From NCBI RefSeq assembly GCF_000213805.1, contig NC_015556.1:1860001-1924000 (forward strand): 64,000 bases of DNA, given 5' to 3'. Position 1 is the stretch's first letter. Each line of letters opens with the position of its first letter. This document shows positions 53,895 through 63,355 of this stretch, in pieces. Source of the DNA: Pseudomonas fulva 12-X (GTDB lineage Bacteria; Pseudomonadota; Gammaproteobacteria; Pseudomonadales; Pseudomonadaceae). A program made the translations under genes and the position numbers. Below the pieces are notes generated by a model. It was not told the origin of the DNA. It saw only the letters and a program-made list of their open reading frames with translations, and did no database searches.

Positions 53895-54530
53895 TCAGAA
53901 TGGCGCCGCGCACTCGAAGCGCAGGCGTTCGCCGCTTTGCGGGTGGGTGAGGGTGAGCATGCTGGCGTGCAGGCACAGGCGCGGGTAGGCGGCCAGGGCC
54001 TGTTCGTGGGCATACAGGCCGTCGCCGAGCAGCGGGTGGCCGATGGACAGCATGTGCACGCGCAACTGATGGGAGCGGCCGGTGATCGGTGTCAGCTCGA
54101 CGCGGGCATGCTCGGCGTGGCGTTCCAGTACGCGCCAGAAGGTCAGGGCGTGTTTGCCGTGTTCGTGGCAGACCACATGGCGCGGCTTGGTCGGCGGGTC
54201 GTAGCGCAGCGGCAGGTCGATGCTGCCGCTGTCGCCTTCCGGTGAGCCCCAGCACAGCGCGGTGTAGGCCTTTTCGGTTTCCCGGTCATGGAACTGGCGC
54301 GACAGCTCGCGGTGGCTGTCGGCATCACGCGCCAGCACGATCAGCCCCGAGGTTTCCCAGTCCAGGCGATGCACGATGCGCGCTTCCGGGTAGCCGTTTT
54401 CCTGCAGGCGGGTGACCAGGCAATCCTTGTTGTCCTCGGCGCGGCCGGGCACCGAGAGCAGCAGGGTGGGCTTGTTGATCACCAGCAGGGCGGCATCCTG
54501 GTGGACGATTTCGATTTGGCTGAGCGGCAT
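53895..54530 (-). CDS. RluA-family pseudouridine synthase
   Basis: The protein has 211 residues from ATG 54530. The catalytic motif is VHRLDWETSGLIVLA, with the active-site Asp in HRLD (near residue 57). PITGRSHQLRVHMLSIGHPLLGDGLYA is the RNA-binding and substrate motif, followed by LCLHASMLTLTHPQSGE. The length is close to E. coli RluA (219), which modifies 23S U746 and tRNA U32. Position next to minCDE is typical in Pseudomonas, but the exact RNA target is not proven. Confidence 0.9.
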   Translation of the reverse strand: MPLSQIEIVHQDAALLVINKPTLLLSVPGRAEDNKDCLVTRLQENGYPEARIVHRLDWETSGLIVLARDADSHRELSRQFHDRETEKAYTALCWGSPEGDSGSIDLPLRYDPPTKPRHVVCHEHGKHALTFWRVLERHAEHARVELTPITGRSHQLRVHMLSIGHPLLGDGLYAHEQALAAYPRLCLHASMLTLTHPQSGERLRFECAAPF

Positions 54531-54713
54531 GGGGCGTTCTTTGGGTTGGGCGATAAAAGCGAATGGCGGCCACCGGGGCCGCCATTCGTGGAGCTGATTG
54601 ACGCAGAGGTCGATGTCGTTTGTGGCATCGCCCGATGGGTTACGCAGCGCTGAGTCTGTTGGTGACCTGATGATCACTACCAGGCGCTACTCACCCATCC
54701 TACGGTATGCGGA

Positions 54714-54968
54714 TCAACGGTCCGGCAGGGTGATGTTCAACTCCAGAATCGAGCAGCTACCCTGGTTTTCCAGGGCGACCTGCACCTGGTCCGAGTCGAT
54801 GGCGACGTACTTGCGGATCACCTCGACCAGCTCCTGCTGCAGGGCAGGCAGGTAGTCGGGCTGGGTGCGCTGGCCACGTTCGTGGGCAACGATGATCTGC
54901 AGGCGCTCTTTGGCGATGGAGGCTGTGGTTTCCTTCTTGCGCGAACGCAAGAAGTCGAAAATATTCAT
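54714..54968 (-). CDS. minE: Cell division topological specificity factor MinE
   Basis: The protein has 84 residues: [79 protein letters not shown]. The N-terminal amphipathic segment and the MinD-binding [12 protein letters not shown] region are canonical. MinE stimulates MinD ATPase to keep the Z-ring at mid-cell. Its start overlaps the minD stop by four bases. Confidence 0.96.
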   Translation of the reverse strand: MNIFDFLRSRKKETTASIAKERLQIIVAHERGQRTQPDYLPALQQELVEVIRKYVAIDSDQVQVALENQGSCSILELNITLPDR

Positions 54969-55780
54969 TCGCGACCTCCGAATAGGCGTTGCAGGAAGCC
55001 CTGCTTCTTCACATCAAGGAAACGGTGCGCCACTTCCTTGCCGAGCAGGCGATCCACGGCGTCGCTGTACGCCTGGCCGGCATCGCTCTGGTCATCGAGG
55101 ATCACCGGCACGCCCTGGTTGGAAGCCTTGAGCACCGCCTGGGATTCGGGGATCACGCCGAGCAGGCGGATGGCGAGGATTTCCTCGACGTCTTCCACAC
55201 CGAGCATTTCGCCCTTGGTGACGCGCTCCGGGTTGTAGCGGGTCAGCAGCAGGTGTTCCTTGATCGGCTCGCCACCCTGTTCGGCGCGGCGCGACTTGCT
55301 GGCCAACAGGCCCAGCATGCGGTCCGAGTCACGGACCGAGGAAACTTCCGGGTTGGTGACCACGATGGCTTCGTCGGCGAAGTACATGGCCAGGTGAGCG
55401 CCTTTCTCGATACCGGCCGGCGAGTCGCAGACCACGTATTCGAAGTTCTGCGACAGCTCGGCGATGACCTTCTCGACGCCTTCCTGGGTCAGGGCGTCCT
55501 TGTCACGGGTCTGGCTGGCGGCCAGCACGTAGAGGTTCTCGAGACGCTTGTCCTTGATCAGGGCCTGGGTGAGGGTGGCTTCGCCGTTGACGACGTTGAC
55601 GAAGTCGTACACCACGCGGCGTTCGCAGCCCATGATCAGGTCGAGGTTACGCAGACCGACGTCGAAGTCGACGATGACGGTCTTGTGGCCGCGCAAGGCG
55701 AGACCGGTACCGATGGCAGCGCTGGTGGTGGTTTTACCGACGCCACCTTTGCCGGAAGTGACTACGAGGATCTTGGCCAA
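54965..55780 (-). CDS. minD: Septum site-determining ATPase MinD
   Basis: The protein has 271 residues. The deviant Walker [11 protein letters not shown] (residues 9-18), [13 protein letters not shown], and [11 protein letters not shown] are present, and the C-terminal amphipathic helix ([13 protein letters not shown]) binds the membrane. MinD recruits MinC. It is coupled to minE by overlap and read after minC. Confidence 0.97.
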   Translation of the reverse strand: MAKILVVTSGKGGVGKTTTSAAIGTGLALRGHKTVIVDFDVGLRNLDLIMGCERRVVYDFVNVVNGEATLTQALIKDKRLENLYVLAASQTRDKDALTQEGVEKVIAELSQNFEYVVCDSPAGIEKGAHLAMYFADEAIVVTNPEVSSVRDSDRMLGLLASKSRRAEQGGEPIKEHLLLTRYNPERVTKGEMLGVEDVEEILAIRLLGVIPESQAVLKASNQGVPVILDDQSDAGQAYSDAVDRLLGKEVAHRFLDVKKQGFLQRLFGGRE

Positions 55781-55958
55781 GGTGATTCACCCTAAATATG
55801 AATAAAAGCAGGAACCTGCCGCCAGTGGCGGTCTGTCGAAAGAATCGCTCGGCTGCGGCGCGCGGTGCTCGCCAGGTGTGGCCGATGATTGTTTTGACAG
55901 CCCGCCCGAAGGCGCTCGAAGGCCCTGCGTGACAGTTAAAAGTGCCGGGCAGTATCCG

Positions 55959-56690
55959 TTAAAGACGGGTGATGTTCAACACGTCGCCCACTAGGCTGAC
56001 TTGCACCGCGCGGCCCCAGTTCGGGTCGCGGCGCAGGTCTTCGGCAACCTTGTATTGGCCGGCGATGGAGAGCAGTTCGGCGCCCATCTGCTGGCAGAAA
56101 ATCCGTGCCTGCTGGTTGCCCTTCACACCGGCCAACGCCCGGCCACGCATTGGGGCGTAGACATGGATGTTGCCGTCGGCGAGAAGTTCCGCGCCGGCAC
56201 TCACTGGCGCCAGCACCACCAGGTCGCAGCCCTGGGCGTAGATCTGCTGGCCGCCGCGCACCGGGGTGGTGATTACGCGGGTCGGCTTGACCTCGGGCTC
56301 TACCGGCTTGGGTGGCTCGACCGGTTTTGGCGCCGGCTCGATGACCCGTTCGCGGGCACCGGACGGTGGCAGCACCGGCAGGTCCAGGGCATTGGCGGCG
56401 GCGATGTCCTCCTCGCGGCTGGCACGCACGGCCAGGGTGCGCAGACCGTGCTTGCGGCACAGGGCCATGAGCGCGCCCAGGTCGAGATCACCTTCCTCGC
56501 GCGGCAGTTTGTCCAGGGCCAGAACCAGCGGCGTGTTGCTGAAGAAGGCGGGGGCCTGGGCGACCTTCTCGGCGAGTTGCGAGTCGAGGCGGTCCAGGTC
56601 GTTGTGTGCCAGCTCCATCACTGTGATGGCCAGCATGCTGCCTTTGAGCTGGAACACGGGGTCTTGGTCGAGGAGATCAGCTTGGCTCAT
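55959..56690 (-). CDS. minC: Septum site-determining protein MinC
   Basis: The protein has 243 residues from ATG 56690. The N-terminal FtsZ-inhibiting domain ([35 protein letters not shown]) is followed by a Pro-rich linker ([21 protein letters not shown]) and the C-terminal beta-helix ([46 protein letters not shown]). It blocks Z-rings at the poles with MinD. It is the first gene of minCDE, 178 bases before minD. Confidence 0.96.
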   Translation of the reverse strand: MSQADLLDQDPVFQLKGSMLAITVMELAHNDLDRLDSQLAEKVAQAPAFFSNTPLVLALDKLPREEGDLDLGALMALCRKHGLRTLAVRASREEDIAAANALDLPVLPPSGARERVIEPAPKPVEPPKPVEPEVKPTRVITTPVRGGQQIYAQGCDLVVLAPVSAGAELLADGNIHVYAPMRGRALAGVKGNQQARIFCQQMGAELLSIAGQYKVAEDLRRDPNWGRAVQVSLVGDVLNITRL

Positions 56691-56919
56691 GGTCTGCCTG
56701 ATGGGCCTTGGAAAATTAGCGGGACTTATAACGAGAACGGCGGCGGGGCTCAAGGATAAATGTCGCGCCGATTTCAGTCGCCAGGCTTGCAGTGACAAGC
56801 TGGCGGGCCATTGGTGCCCCGGCTGCCTCAACGCGTGGCGCGGTTGTGCGCCGCCAGGCACGCGCGCTATGTTGCGCAGCCGTTCAAGGCAGGCCTTTTT
56901 TGCTGCTTCAGGTTCAGCG

Positions 56920-57432
56920 ATGACGACTCCCCGTGTAGAGATAGCCCGAGCCACCATGGCGGACAGCGACGAAGCGATCCGCTTCGTGATGGCGGCCCGC
57001 GCCGAGATCTTTCCGATGCTAGATAGCAGCGTGCTGCCGGATGACTTGCAGCGTTTCGCCGAGACTTACCTGGGCGAGGCGGGCGCCTTCTGGCTGGCGC
57101 GCTGCTCGGGCGAGATCGTCGCGGCCGTCGGCTACCTGCCGTACGACCACCGCTTCGCCCAGCTCGACTATCGGGGTGTGCGTACCGTGGAGATCGTTCG
57201 GCTGTTCGTGGCGCCGGCTTTCAGACGCTCCGGCCTGGCTGCCCGGCTGTGCAGCGAGTTGCGCGAATATGCCATCGCCCAGGGCGTGGAGGTGCTCTAC
57301 CTGCACACCCATCCGTTTCTCTCGGGCGCCGTGCGCTTCTGGGAACGGCAGGGTTTCACGGTTACCGATGTGGAAAGCGATCCCGTATGGCAGACGACGC
57401 ATATGCAATGCTGGCTGACGGACTTGCGCTAG
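56920..57432 (+). CDS. GNAT-family acetyltransferase
   Basis: The protein has 170 residues from ATG 56920. The GNAT core is [59 protein letters not shown], with the R-R-S-G-L acetyl-CoA loop near residue 95 and the helix-strand F-W-E-R-Q-G-F motif. It is divergent from minC. The acceptor is unknown. Thirty-three bases further on lies the LysR gene, read in the same direction. Confidence 0.83.
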   Translation: MTTPRVEIARATMADSDEAIRFVMAARAEIFPMLDSSVLPDDLQRFAETYLGEAGAFWLARCSGEIVAAVGYLPYDHRFAQLDYRGVRTVEIVRLFVAPAFRRSGLAARLCSELREYAIAQGVEVLYLHTHPFLSGAVRFWERQGFTVTDVESDPVWQTTHMQCWLTDLR

Positions 57433-57465
57433 AGTCACCGCCAGTCGAGCGCGGAGCATCTTGAG

Positions 57466-58365
57466 ATGGATAAACTGCTGGCCCTGAAGGCCTTTGTGGA
57501 AACCGTGCGCTGCGGTGGCTTTTCCGCGGCAGGGCGGTCTCTTGGCGTGGCAACTTCGTCGGTGACTCGACTGGTCAGCAGCCTGGAGGCCGAGCTGCAG
57601 AGCGTATTGGTCAACCGCAGCCCGCGGCAGGTCAGCGTGACCGAGGCCGGGCAGGCGTACTTCGTCAGGGCGGTGGCGATTCTCGAAGCCCTCGAAGAGG
57701 CCGATGCGGCCATCACCGACCGTGGCAACCAGGCGCGTGGCCGGCTGAATGTCAGCGTGCCGGTGGAGTTCGGGCGGCGCATCATCGCGCCGCGCCTCGG
57801 GCGCTTGCTCGAACGGCATCCACAGCTCGAGCTGAACCTGCGCCTGAATGATGAGGTGGTCGACCTGCTCGGCGAGCGCGTGGATGTGGCGGTGCGCCTG
57901 GGCAGCACGCTGGTCAGCGACGATGTGGTCAGCCTCGGCGTTGGCCAGTTCCAGCGCTGGCTGGTGGCCAGCCCGAAGTATCTGGCGTGCCGTGAGCCGC
58001 TTAGCGCGCCACAGGACCTGATGGCGCACGACTGCCTGCGCTTCGACTACGGCGCTGCCGGCCGGAGCTGGCAGTTCAGCGCCGGCGGGGAGATACAGCA
58101 GGTGGCGGTGCGTGGTCGCCTGCACAGCAACAACGCCGACGTGCTGCGTGAGGCGGCGCTGGCCGGGCAGGGGGTGGCGCTGCTGGCCGACTGGCTGGTT
58201 CGCGAGGATGTTGCCAGTGGCCGGCTGCTGCGCGTGCTGGAGTCCTACGCTGTCAGCCCGGGCTCGGCCAGTGGCGCGATCAGCGTGCTGTATCTGCCCA
58301 ATCAGCGTGGCTCGCGGCGGGTGGCTGCTTTCGTCGAGTTCCTGCGCGAGGTGCTGGCAGGTTGA
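57466..58365 (+). CDS. LysR-family regulator
   Basis: The protein has 299 residues. An N-terminal winged helix (LLALKAFVETVRCGGFSAAGRSLGVATSSVTRLVSSLEAELQSVLVNRSPRQVSVTEAG, residues 3-62) is followed by a LysR substrate-binding domain. It resembles the CrgA/DhcR-like subgroup with short N-termini. The MFS transporter gene starts 188 bases downstream in the same direction and could be its target. Confidence 0.87.
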   Translation: MDKLLALKAFVETVRCGGFSAAGRSLGVATSSVTRLVSSLEAELQSVLVNRSPRQVSVTEAGQAYFVRAVAILEALEEADAAITDRGNQARGRLNVSVPVEFGRRIIAPRLGRLLERHPQLELNLRLNDEVVDLLGERVDVAVRLGSTLVSDDVVSLGVGQFQRWLVASPKYLACREPLSAPQDLMAHDCLRFDYGAAGRSWQFSAGGEIQQVAVRGRLHSNNADVLREAALAGQGVALLADWLVREDVASGRLLRVLESYAVSPGSASGAISVLYLPNQRGSRRVAAFVEFLREVLAG

Positions 58366-58553
58366 GCAGGGGCGGCAGTGTTCGACCTGGCGCAACGCAG
58401 CGTTGCGCCGCTGGTGGATTCTGCCGAGGCGGCAGGCGTCATAACCTTTTATCAATCCTGGGCAATCGCGATGCGCAGCGCCCGGGCTCCACTGATTCTT
58501 CATCTGTTTGAGCGATCCGCGCCCGGTCAGGGCCGTCTCATCGCGAGGTCATC

Positions 58554-59768
58554 ATGAGCACATCATCCTCCAGCCAGCCCCACAGCCTTTCGCCGGCGCT
58601 GGTGCTGCTGTTCGCCTTCTGCTGCGGCGCCATCGTCGCCAACCTCTATTACGCGCAACCGATCATCGAGCTGATCGCGCCTGCGGTCGGCCTGTCGATG
58701 CACCAGGCCAGCCTGATCGTCTCGCTGACCCAGATCGGCTACGCCGTCGGCCTGCTGTTTCTGGTGCCCCTGGCCGACCTGCTGGAAAGCCGCCGACTGA
58801 TGTTGCTGACCACCCTGGCAGCGATGGTCTGCCTGCTGCTGGCGGGCTTTTCGAGCACGCCGGGTGTGTTTCTCGCGCTGTCGTTGCTGATCGGCCTGAG
58901 CTCGGTATCGGTGCAGATGCTGATTCCCCTGGCCGCGCACCTGGCGCCAGAGGCTAGCCGGGGCAGGGTGGTGGGCAACATCATGGCCGGGCTGCTGCTG
59001 GGCATTCTGCTGGCGCGGCCGGTGGCCAGCCTGATCGCCGAGTATTTTGGCTGGCGCGCGGTGTACTTCATGGCGGCGGCGCTGATGCTGGGCATCGTGG
59101 CGGTGATCGCCACGACCATTCCTCGCCATGCACCGGACAACCGCGGTCATTATGGGCACCTGCTGCTGTCGCTGTTCGGCCTTCTGCGCCGCTACGCCAC
59201 GCTGCGTCAGCGGGCGCTGTATCAGGGCCTGATGTTCGCCTCGTTCAGCCTGTTCTGGACCGTGGCGCCGGTGGAGCTGGTGCGCCATTATGGCTTCAGC
59301 CAGACCCACGTGGCGCTGTTCGCCCTGGTCGGCGCCATCGGGGCCATCGCCGCGCCGATTGCCGGGCGCCTGGCCGATGCCGGTCACACCCGCCGTGCCA
59401 CGCTGGTAGCCCTGGTGCTGGCGCCGCTGGCCTTCGGGCTGACGTTGGCTGGCCCGTTGGGCGGGGGGATCGGCCTGGTGCTGTGCGCCGTGCTGCTGGA
59501 TTTTGCCGTGCAGCTGAACATGGTGCTCGGCCAGCGCGAGGTCTATGCCCTGGAGCAGAACAGCCGGGCGCGTCTGAATGCGCTGTACATGACCAGCATC
59601 TTTATTGGCGGCGCCAGCGGCTCGGCCATCGCCAGCCCGATCTACGAGAGCTTCGGCTGGCAGGGTGCGGCACTGGCCGGTGCGGCGTTTCCGGCGTTGG
59701 CGCTGCTGCTCGCCCTGTGGAACGGTCGGCGTGCGGCGAGCGAAAAGCCGCTGAGCGTCGCTCGCTAG
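58554..59768 (+). CDS. MFS transporter
   Basis: The protein has 404 residues with twelve membrane helices. Visible are FCCGAIVANLYYAQPIIELIAPAVGLSMHQASLIVSLTQIGYAVGLLFLVPLADLLESRRLM (the first helices and motif A) and a long C-terminal half. Similar proteins are proton-driven drug or metabolite exporters. The substrate is unknown; the LysR regulator upstream is the likely controller. Confidence 0.85.
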   Translation: MSTSSSSQPHSLSPALVLLFAFCCGAIVANLYYAQPIIELIAPAVGLSMHQASLIVSLTQIGYAVGLLFLVPLADLLESRRLMLLTTLAAMVCLLLAGFSSTPGVFLALSLLIGLSSVSVQMLIPLAAHLAPEASRGRVVGNIMAGLLLGILLARPVASLIAEYFGWRAVYFMAAALMLGIVAVIATTIPRHAPDNRGHYGHLLLSLFGLLRRYATLRQRALYQGLMFASFSLFWTVAPVELVRHYGFSQTHVALFALVGAIGAIAAPIAGRLADAGHTRRATLVALVLAPLAFGLTLAGPLGGGIGLVLCAVLLDFAVQLNMVLGQREVYALEQNSRARLNALYMTSIFIGGASGSAIASPIYESFGWQGAALAGAAFPALALLLALWNGRRAASEKPLSVAR

Positions 59769-59991
59769 GTGAGCAATGGCGGCGTACGGATCACCCGGCC
59801 GTACGCCGCCAATCTGCCGGCCCCTGAGGAACCCGACCGATCTGCTGCGGTCTTTCTGCAGTCGGCCAAACCGGTGGCAGGACATGGCGTTGCGCCACTT
59901 TCGCGCCGTTCGCTCCGGTACAACAATTCGCCTGGCCGGCATTCGCGCGCTGCGTCGCATTGTGTTCCACCGCCGAGTGAAGATGGTTTTT

Positions 59992-60660
59992 ATGTCCCTA
60001 GCCCGCCCTTTTTCTGCATCCTTTTCCCTGCCGACCGTTCGCGCGCTGGGGACCTGCGTTCTATCCGGTCTGCTGCTGATCGCAGCGCCAGCCCATGCCC
60101 AACAGGCCAGCGACAACGTGCGCTGGGTCAGCGACAAATTGAACACCTACGTACGCAGCGGCCCGACCGAGGGCTACCGCATCGTCGGCACCCTGAGCTC
60201 CGGTACCCGCGTGCAGCTGCTGCGCACCCAGGGCGACTTCAGCCAGGTGCGTGGCGAGAACGGCGACGCGGTGTGGATTCCCAATAGCGACCTGCAGGAA
60301 GTGCCCGGCCAGGCCGAGCGACTGCCGGCGCTGGAGCAGAAGGTCACCGAACTGAGCACCGAGCTCAAGAACATCAACGAAACCTGGGAAACCCGCGTGC
60401 AGGGCATGCAGGAGACCCTCGATTCGCGCAAGAAACTGATCGACGAACTGGAAGCCAGCCGCAGCGCCCTGGATATCGAACTCAACCAGGCCCGTTCGGA
60501 GCTGCGCGAAGCCCAGGCCCAGCTGGGCAGCGAGCAAAAGCAGGTGCTGATGCGCTACATGGTCTACGGCGGCAGCATCGCCGGCGCCGGCCTGCTGCTG
60601 GGCCTTATCCTGCCGACCATGCTGCGTGTACGCCGCAAGCGTAACGATCAGTGGATTTGA
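59992..60660 (+). CDS. TIGR04211-type SH3 domain envelope protein
   Basis: The protein has 222 residues from ATG 59992; a GAGTGAAG ribosome site supports this rather than ATG 59983. It has a signal peptide (ending AHA|QQ near residue 35), a bacterial SH3 domain (VRWVSDKLNTYVRSGPTEGYRIVGTLSSGTRVQLLRTQGDFSQVRGENGDAVWIP), a long coiled coil (LEQKVTELSTELKNINETWETRVQGM...) and a C-terminal membrane helix (YMVYGGSIAGAGLLLGLILPTML). The layout resembles E. coli YgiM. Confidence 0.87.
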   Translation: MSLARPFSASFSLPTVRALGTCVLSGLLLIAAPAHAQQASDNVRWVSDKLNTYVRSGPTEGYRIVGTLSSGTRVQLLRTQGDFSQVRGENGDAVWIPNSDLQEVPGQAERLPALEQKVTELSTELKNINETWETRVQGMQETLDSRKKLIDELEASRSALDIELNQARSELREAQAQLGSEQKQVLMRYMVYGGSIAGAGLLLGLILPTMLRVRRKRNDQWI

Positions 60661-60742
60661 GTCGGTAGGCTTTCAGACCTTGCGCCTTGCCCTTGCTTTG
60701 CAGGGTCGAATTGGCAATTGCCATCTCTTTCTGTGGGATTCT

Positions 60743-60855
60743 GTGGGAGCGGGCCATGCCCGCGAAAATTGGTGCTATCGACTGAGCGTTCCTGCTCATG
60801 CCCGAGAATGGGGTCAATTTATAGCTGGGAGTTCGCGCGCATGGCGCGCTCCCAC
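60743..60855. repeat. Interrupted REP pair
   Basis: GTGGGAGCGGGCCATGCCCGCGA (from 60743) and the inverted partner ending GGCGCGCTCCCAC (60855) are separated by about 60 unrelated bases, longer than the usual spacer. Confidence 0.65.
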
Positions 60856-60938
60856 ATTCTTCGCATACTCCACAGTCTCTGCTCTTTCACATCCGGTGGA
60901 CGCTTCACTGACCACTGCAACTGAGCAAATCCCGACCT

Positions 60939-61838
60939 TCAATGCATCTCAGCCGCCACCGCCGCCCTGATCGCTTCGAGCAACATCAGGCAGGCGGGGT
61001 TGTCGTTGTTGCTGCGCCAGGTCAGGTGCAGCTCGCTCTGGATACCTTCGCCCAGATCGATCTCCCGAAATGTCACGTCCTTGAACACCACGTTGGTGGC
61101 GCAGCGCGGCACCAGCGCCAGGCCCATGCCGGCGTTGACCAGCGCCAGGATGGTCAGTGACGACCCTAGCCACTGCACGTATTCCGGGGCCACACCGGCC
61201 GAACGGAACATGCCGGTCAACAGCTCGTTGAACGGCGGGTAGGCGGCGTGGGAGTACATCAGGAAGGGCGCGCCATCCAGATCCCGGACGCTCACCTGGT
61301 CGACCGCGGCCAGCGGGTGCTGGCGTGGGATGGCCAGCACGAAGGGTTCGCGTACCAGGCATTCGTTTTCGTAGCCGGTCTGCAGCAGTGGCTGGCGCAC
61401 GATGCCCAGGTCGATGCGCCGGGTGCGCAGCGCTTCGTGTTGCTGGTGGGTGTTCATCTCGCTCAGGGAAATCTTCACCTGGGGCTGATTGAGGCGCGCC
61501 TCGGCGATCACCCGGGGCAGGAATTCATACACCGCACTGCCTACGAAGCTGATGCTCACCGAGCCGATATCGCCGGCGGCGAAGCGCCGTGCCGAGGCGG
61601 CGGCCTGATGGGCGCGCTCCAGCAGGTTCTGCGCTTCGATGAAGAACGCCCGGCCGGCGGCGGTGAGCGCCACGCTGCGTGTGCTGCGGGTAAACAGCTC
61701 GACGCCCAGGCTGTGTTCGAGCAGCTGGATCTGCCGGCTCAGGGGTGGCTGGGTCATGTTCAGCCGTTCGGCGGCGCGGCGAAAGTTGAGTTCGGTGGCG
61801 ACGGTAGTGAAGCAGCGTAACTGGGCGAGCTCGAACAT
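60939..61838 (-). CDS. LysR-family regulator of the aldarate locus
   Basis: The protein has 299 residues from ATG 61838. The helix-turn-helix FELAQLRCFTTVATELNFRRAAERLNMTQPPLSRQIQLLEHSLGVELFTRSTRSVALTAAG (2-62) is the CatR/BenM-like type, and the ligand domain contains SFVGSAVYEFLPRVI...RRIDLGIVRQPLLQ. It is divergent from the MFS and dehydratase genes; an extended palindrome spans its start. It probably activates these genes in response to an aldarate. Confidence 0.87.
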   Translation of the reverse strand: MFELAQLRCFTTVATELNFRRAAERLNMTQPPLSRQIQLLEHSLGVELFTRSTRSVALTAAGRAFFIEAQNLLERAHQAAASARRFAAGDIGSVSISFVGSAVYEFLPRVIAEARLNQPQVKISLSEMNTHQQHEALRTRRIDLGIVRQPLLQTGYENECLVREPFVLAIPRQHPLAAVDQVSVRDLDGAPFLMYSHAAYPPFNELLTGMFRSAGVAPEYVQWLGSSLTILALVNAGMGLALVPRCATNVVFKDVTFREIDLGEGIQSELHLTWRSNNDNPACLMLLEAIRAAVAAEMH

Positions 61839-61891
61839 TGATCTAATCCGGGTATCAATCGAATGCCAAACTAGATTAGACGGGATCAATG
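61836..61891. promoter_or_regulatory. Palindromic control region between LysR and aldarate genes
   Basis: CATTGATC (61836-61843) pairs with GATCAATG (61884-61891), and TCTAATC (61842-61848) pairs with GATTAGA (61874-61880). The double inverted repeat covers the LysR start region and could be the regulator's binding site. Confidence 0.5.
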
Positions 61892-61945
61892 CCCGCGTAC
61901 ATGATCGGCGCATCCCACAAAAACAATGATCGGGAGTCGCCCCAA

Positions 61946-63301
61946 TTGAATAACGTCCAAGGTTCAGCCGACCCGCAGGTTGTCGCCCGCGCGGTCTCGA
62001 AAGTGAAACGCCACGTCCTGCCGCTGTTCGTGGTCATGTTCATCGTCAACTACATCGACCGGGTGAACATCGGCTTCGTCCGTAGCCACCTGGAAACCGA
62101 CCTGGGTATCGGCGCCGCTGCTTATGGTTTGGGCGCAGGCCTGTTCTTCATCGGCTACGCGCTGTTCGAGGTGCCCTCGAACATGCTGCTTCAGCGCTAC
62201 GGCGCCAAGGTGTGGCTGACCCGCATCATGTTCACCTGGGGCATCGTCGCCACCGCCATGGCCTTTGTGCCCAACGAAACCTGGTTCTACATCCTGCGCT
62301 TCTTGCTCGGCGTCGCCGAGGCCGGGTTCTTCCCGGGCGTGGTGTATTACTTCACCAAGTGGCTGCCGGCTGGCGAGCGCGGCAAGGCCATGGCGATCTT
62401 CCTCAGTGGCTCGGCGATCGCCTCGATCATCTCCGGCCCGCTCTCGGGGGCGTTGCTGCAGATCGATGGCCTGGGGATGAAGGGCTGGCAGTGGATGTTC
62501 TTCATCGAGGGCATGTTCTCGGTGGTGCTGTGCGGCTTCGTGTGGTTCTGGCTGGACTCGCTGCCCAAGGACGCCAAGTGGCTGAGCCGCGAGGAAAGTC
62601 AGGCACTGACCGAGTGCATCGACGAAGAGCAGCGTCAGCGGCAACTGGCGGCGGGGGAGACCGGCGCGGTCAAGCACTCGGCCTTCAAGCTCTTGCGTGA
62701 CCCGCAGATCATGCTGTTCTGCTTCCTGTACTTCTCCATCTCGCTGACCATCTACGGCTGCACCTTCTGGCTGCCGAGCATCATCCGCTCCATGGGCGGG
62801 CTGGGCGATTTCGAGATCGGCCTGTTCAACTCCATTCCCTGGATCATCTCGGTGTTGGCCATGTACGCCTTCGCGGCCCTGGCGGCGCGCTACAAGTGGC
62901 AGCAGGCCTGGGCCTCGGCGGCGTTCATCATTGCCGCGTTCGGGCTGTTCATGTCCACCACCGGCGGGCCGGTGTTCTCCTTTATCGCCATCTGCTTCGC
63001 GGCGATCGGCTTCAAGGCGGCGTCCTCGCTGTTCTGGCCGATTCCCCAGGCCTACCTGGATGCGCGCATCGCCGCGGCGGTGATCGCCCTGATCAACTCG
63101 GTGGGCAGCCTGGGCGGCTTCGTGGCGCCGGCCACCTTCGGCTATCTGGAAGAGCACACCGGCTCCATCGAAGGCGGGCTGATCGGCCTGGCCGTGGTCT
63201 CGCTGGTCGCCGGCATCCTGGTGTTCATGACCAAGACCAGCAAAAGCGCCAAGGGCAGCGGCAACGGGGTGAGCCCCAAGCCGGCCGTATCGCCGGCCTG
63301 A
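61946..63301 (+). CDS. MFS transporter of the aldarate (GudP/GarP-like, ACS) family
   Basis: The protein has 451 residues if it starts at TTG 61946, nine bases after a GGGAG ribosome site (an ATG at 61889 would run through the palindromic region). Twelve membrane helices are present, with the ACS-family N-terminus FVVMFIVNYIDRVNIGFVRSHLETDLGIGAAAYGLGAGLFFIGYALFEVPSNMLLQRYGAKVWLTRIM. Such carriers import glucarate, galactarate or related acids by proton symport. The downstream glucarate-dehydratase-family gene supports this. Confidence 0.83.
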   Translation: MNNVQGSADPQVVARAVSKVKRHVLPLFVVMFIVNYIDRVNIGFVRSHLETDLGIGAAAYGLGAGLFFIGYALFEVPSNMLLQRYGAKVWLTRIMFTWGIVATAMAFVPNETWFYILRFLLGVAEAGFFPGVVYYFTKWLPAGERGKAMAIFLSGSAIASIISGPLSGALLQIDGLGMKGWQWMFFIEGMFSVVLCGFVWFWLDSLPKDAKWLSREESQALTECIDEEQRQRQLAAGETGAVKHSAFKLLRDPQIMLFCFLYFSISLTIYGCTFWLPSIIRSMGGLGDFEIGLFNSIPWIISVLAMYAFAALAARYKWQQAWASAAFIIAAFGLFMSTTGGPVFSFIAICFAAIGFKAASSLFWPIPQAYLDARIAAAVIALINSVGSLGGFVAPATFGYLEEHTGSIEGGLIGLAVVSLVAGILVFMTKTSKSAKGSGNGVSPKPAVSPA

Positions 63302-63355
63302 CATGCATGGGCGCTGGCCGGGCCAGCGCCGTTATTACCAATACAAGGAATTTGA

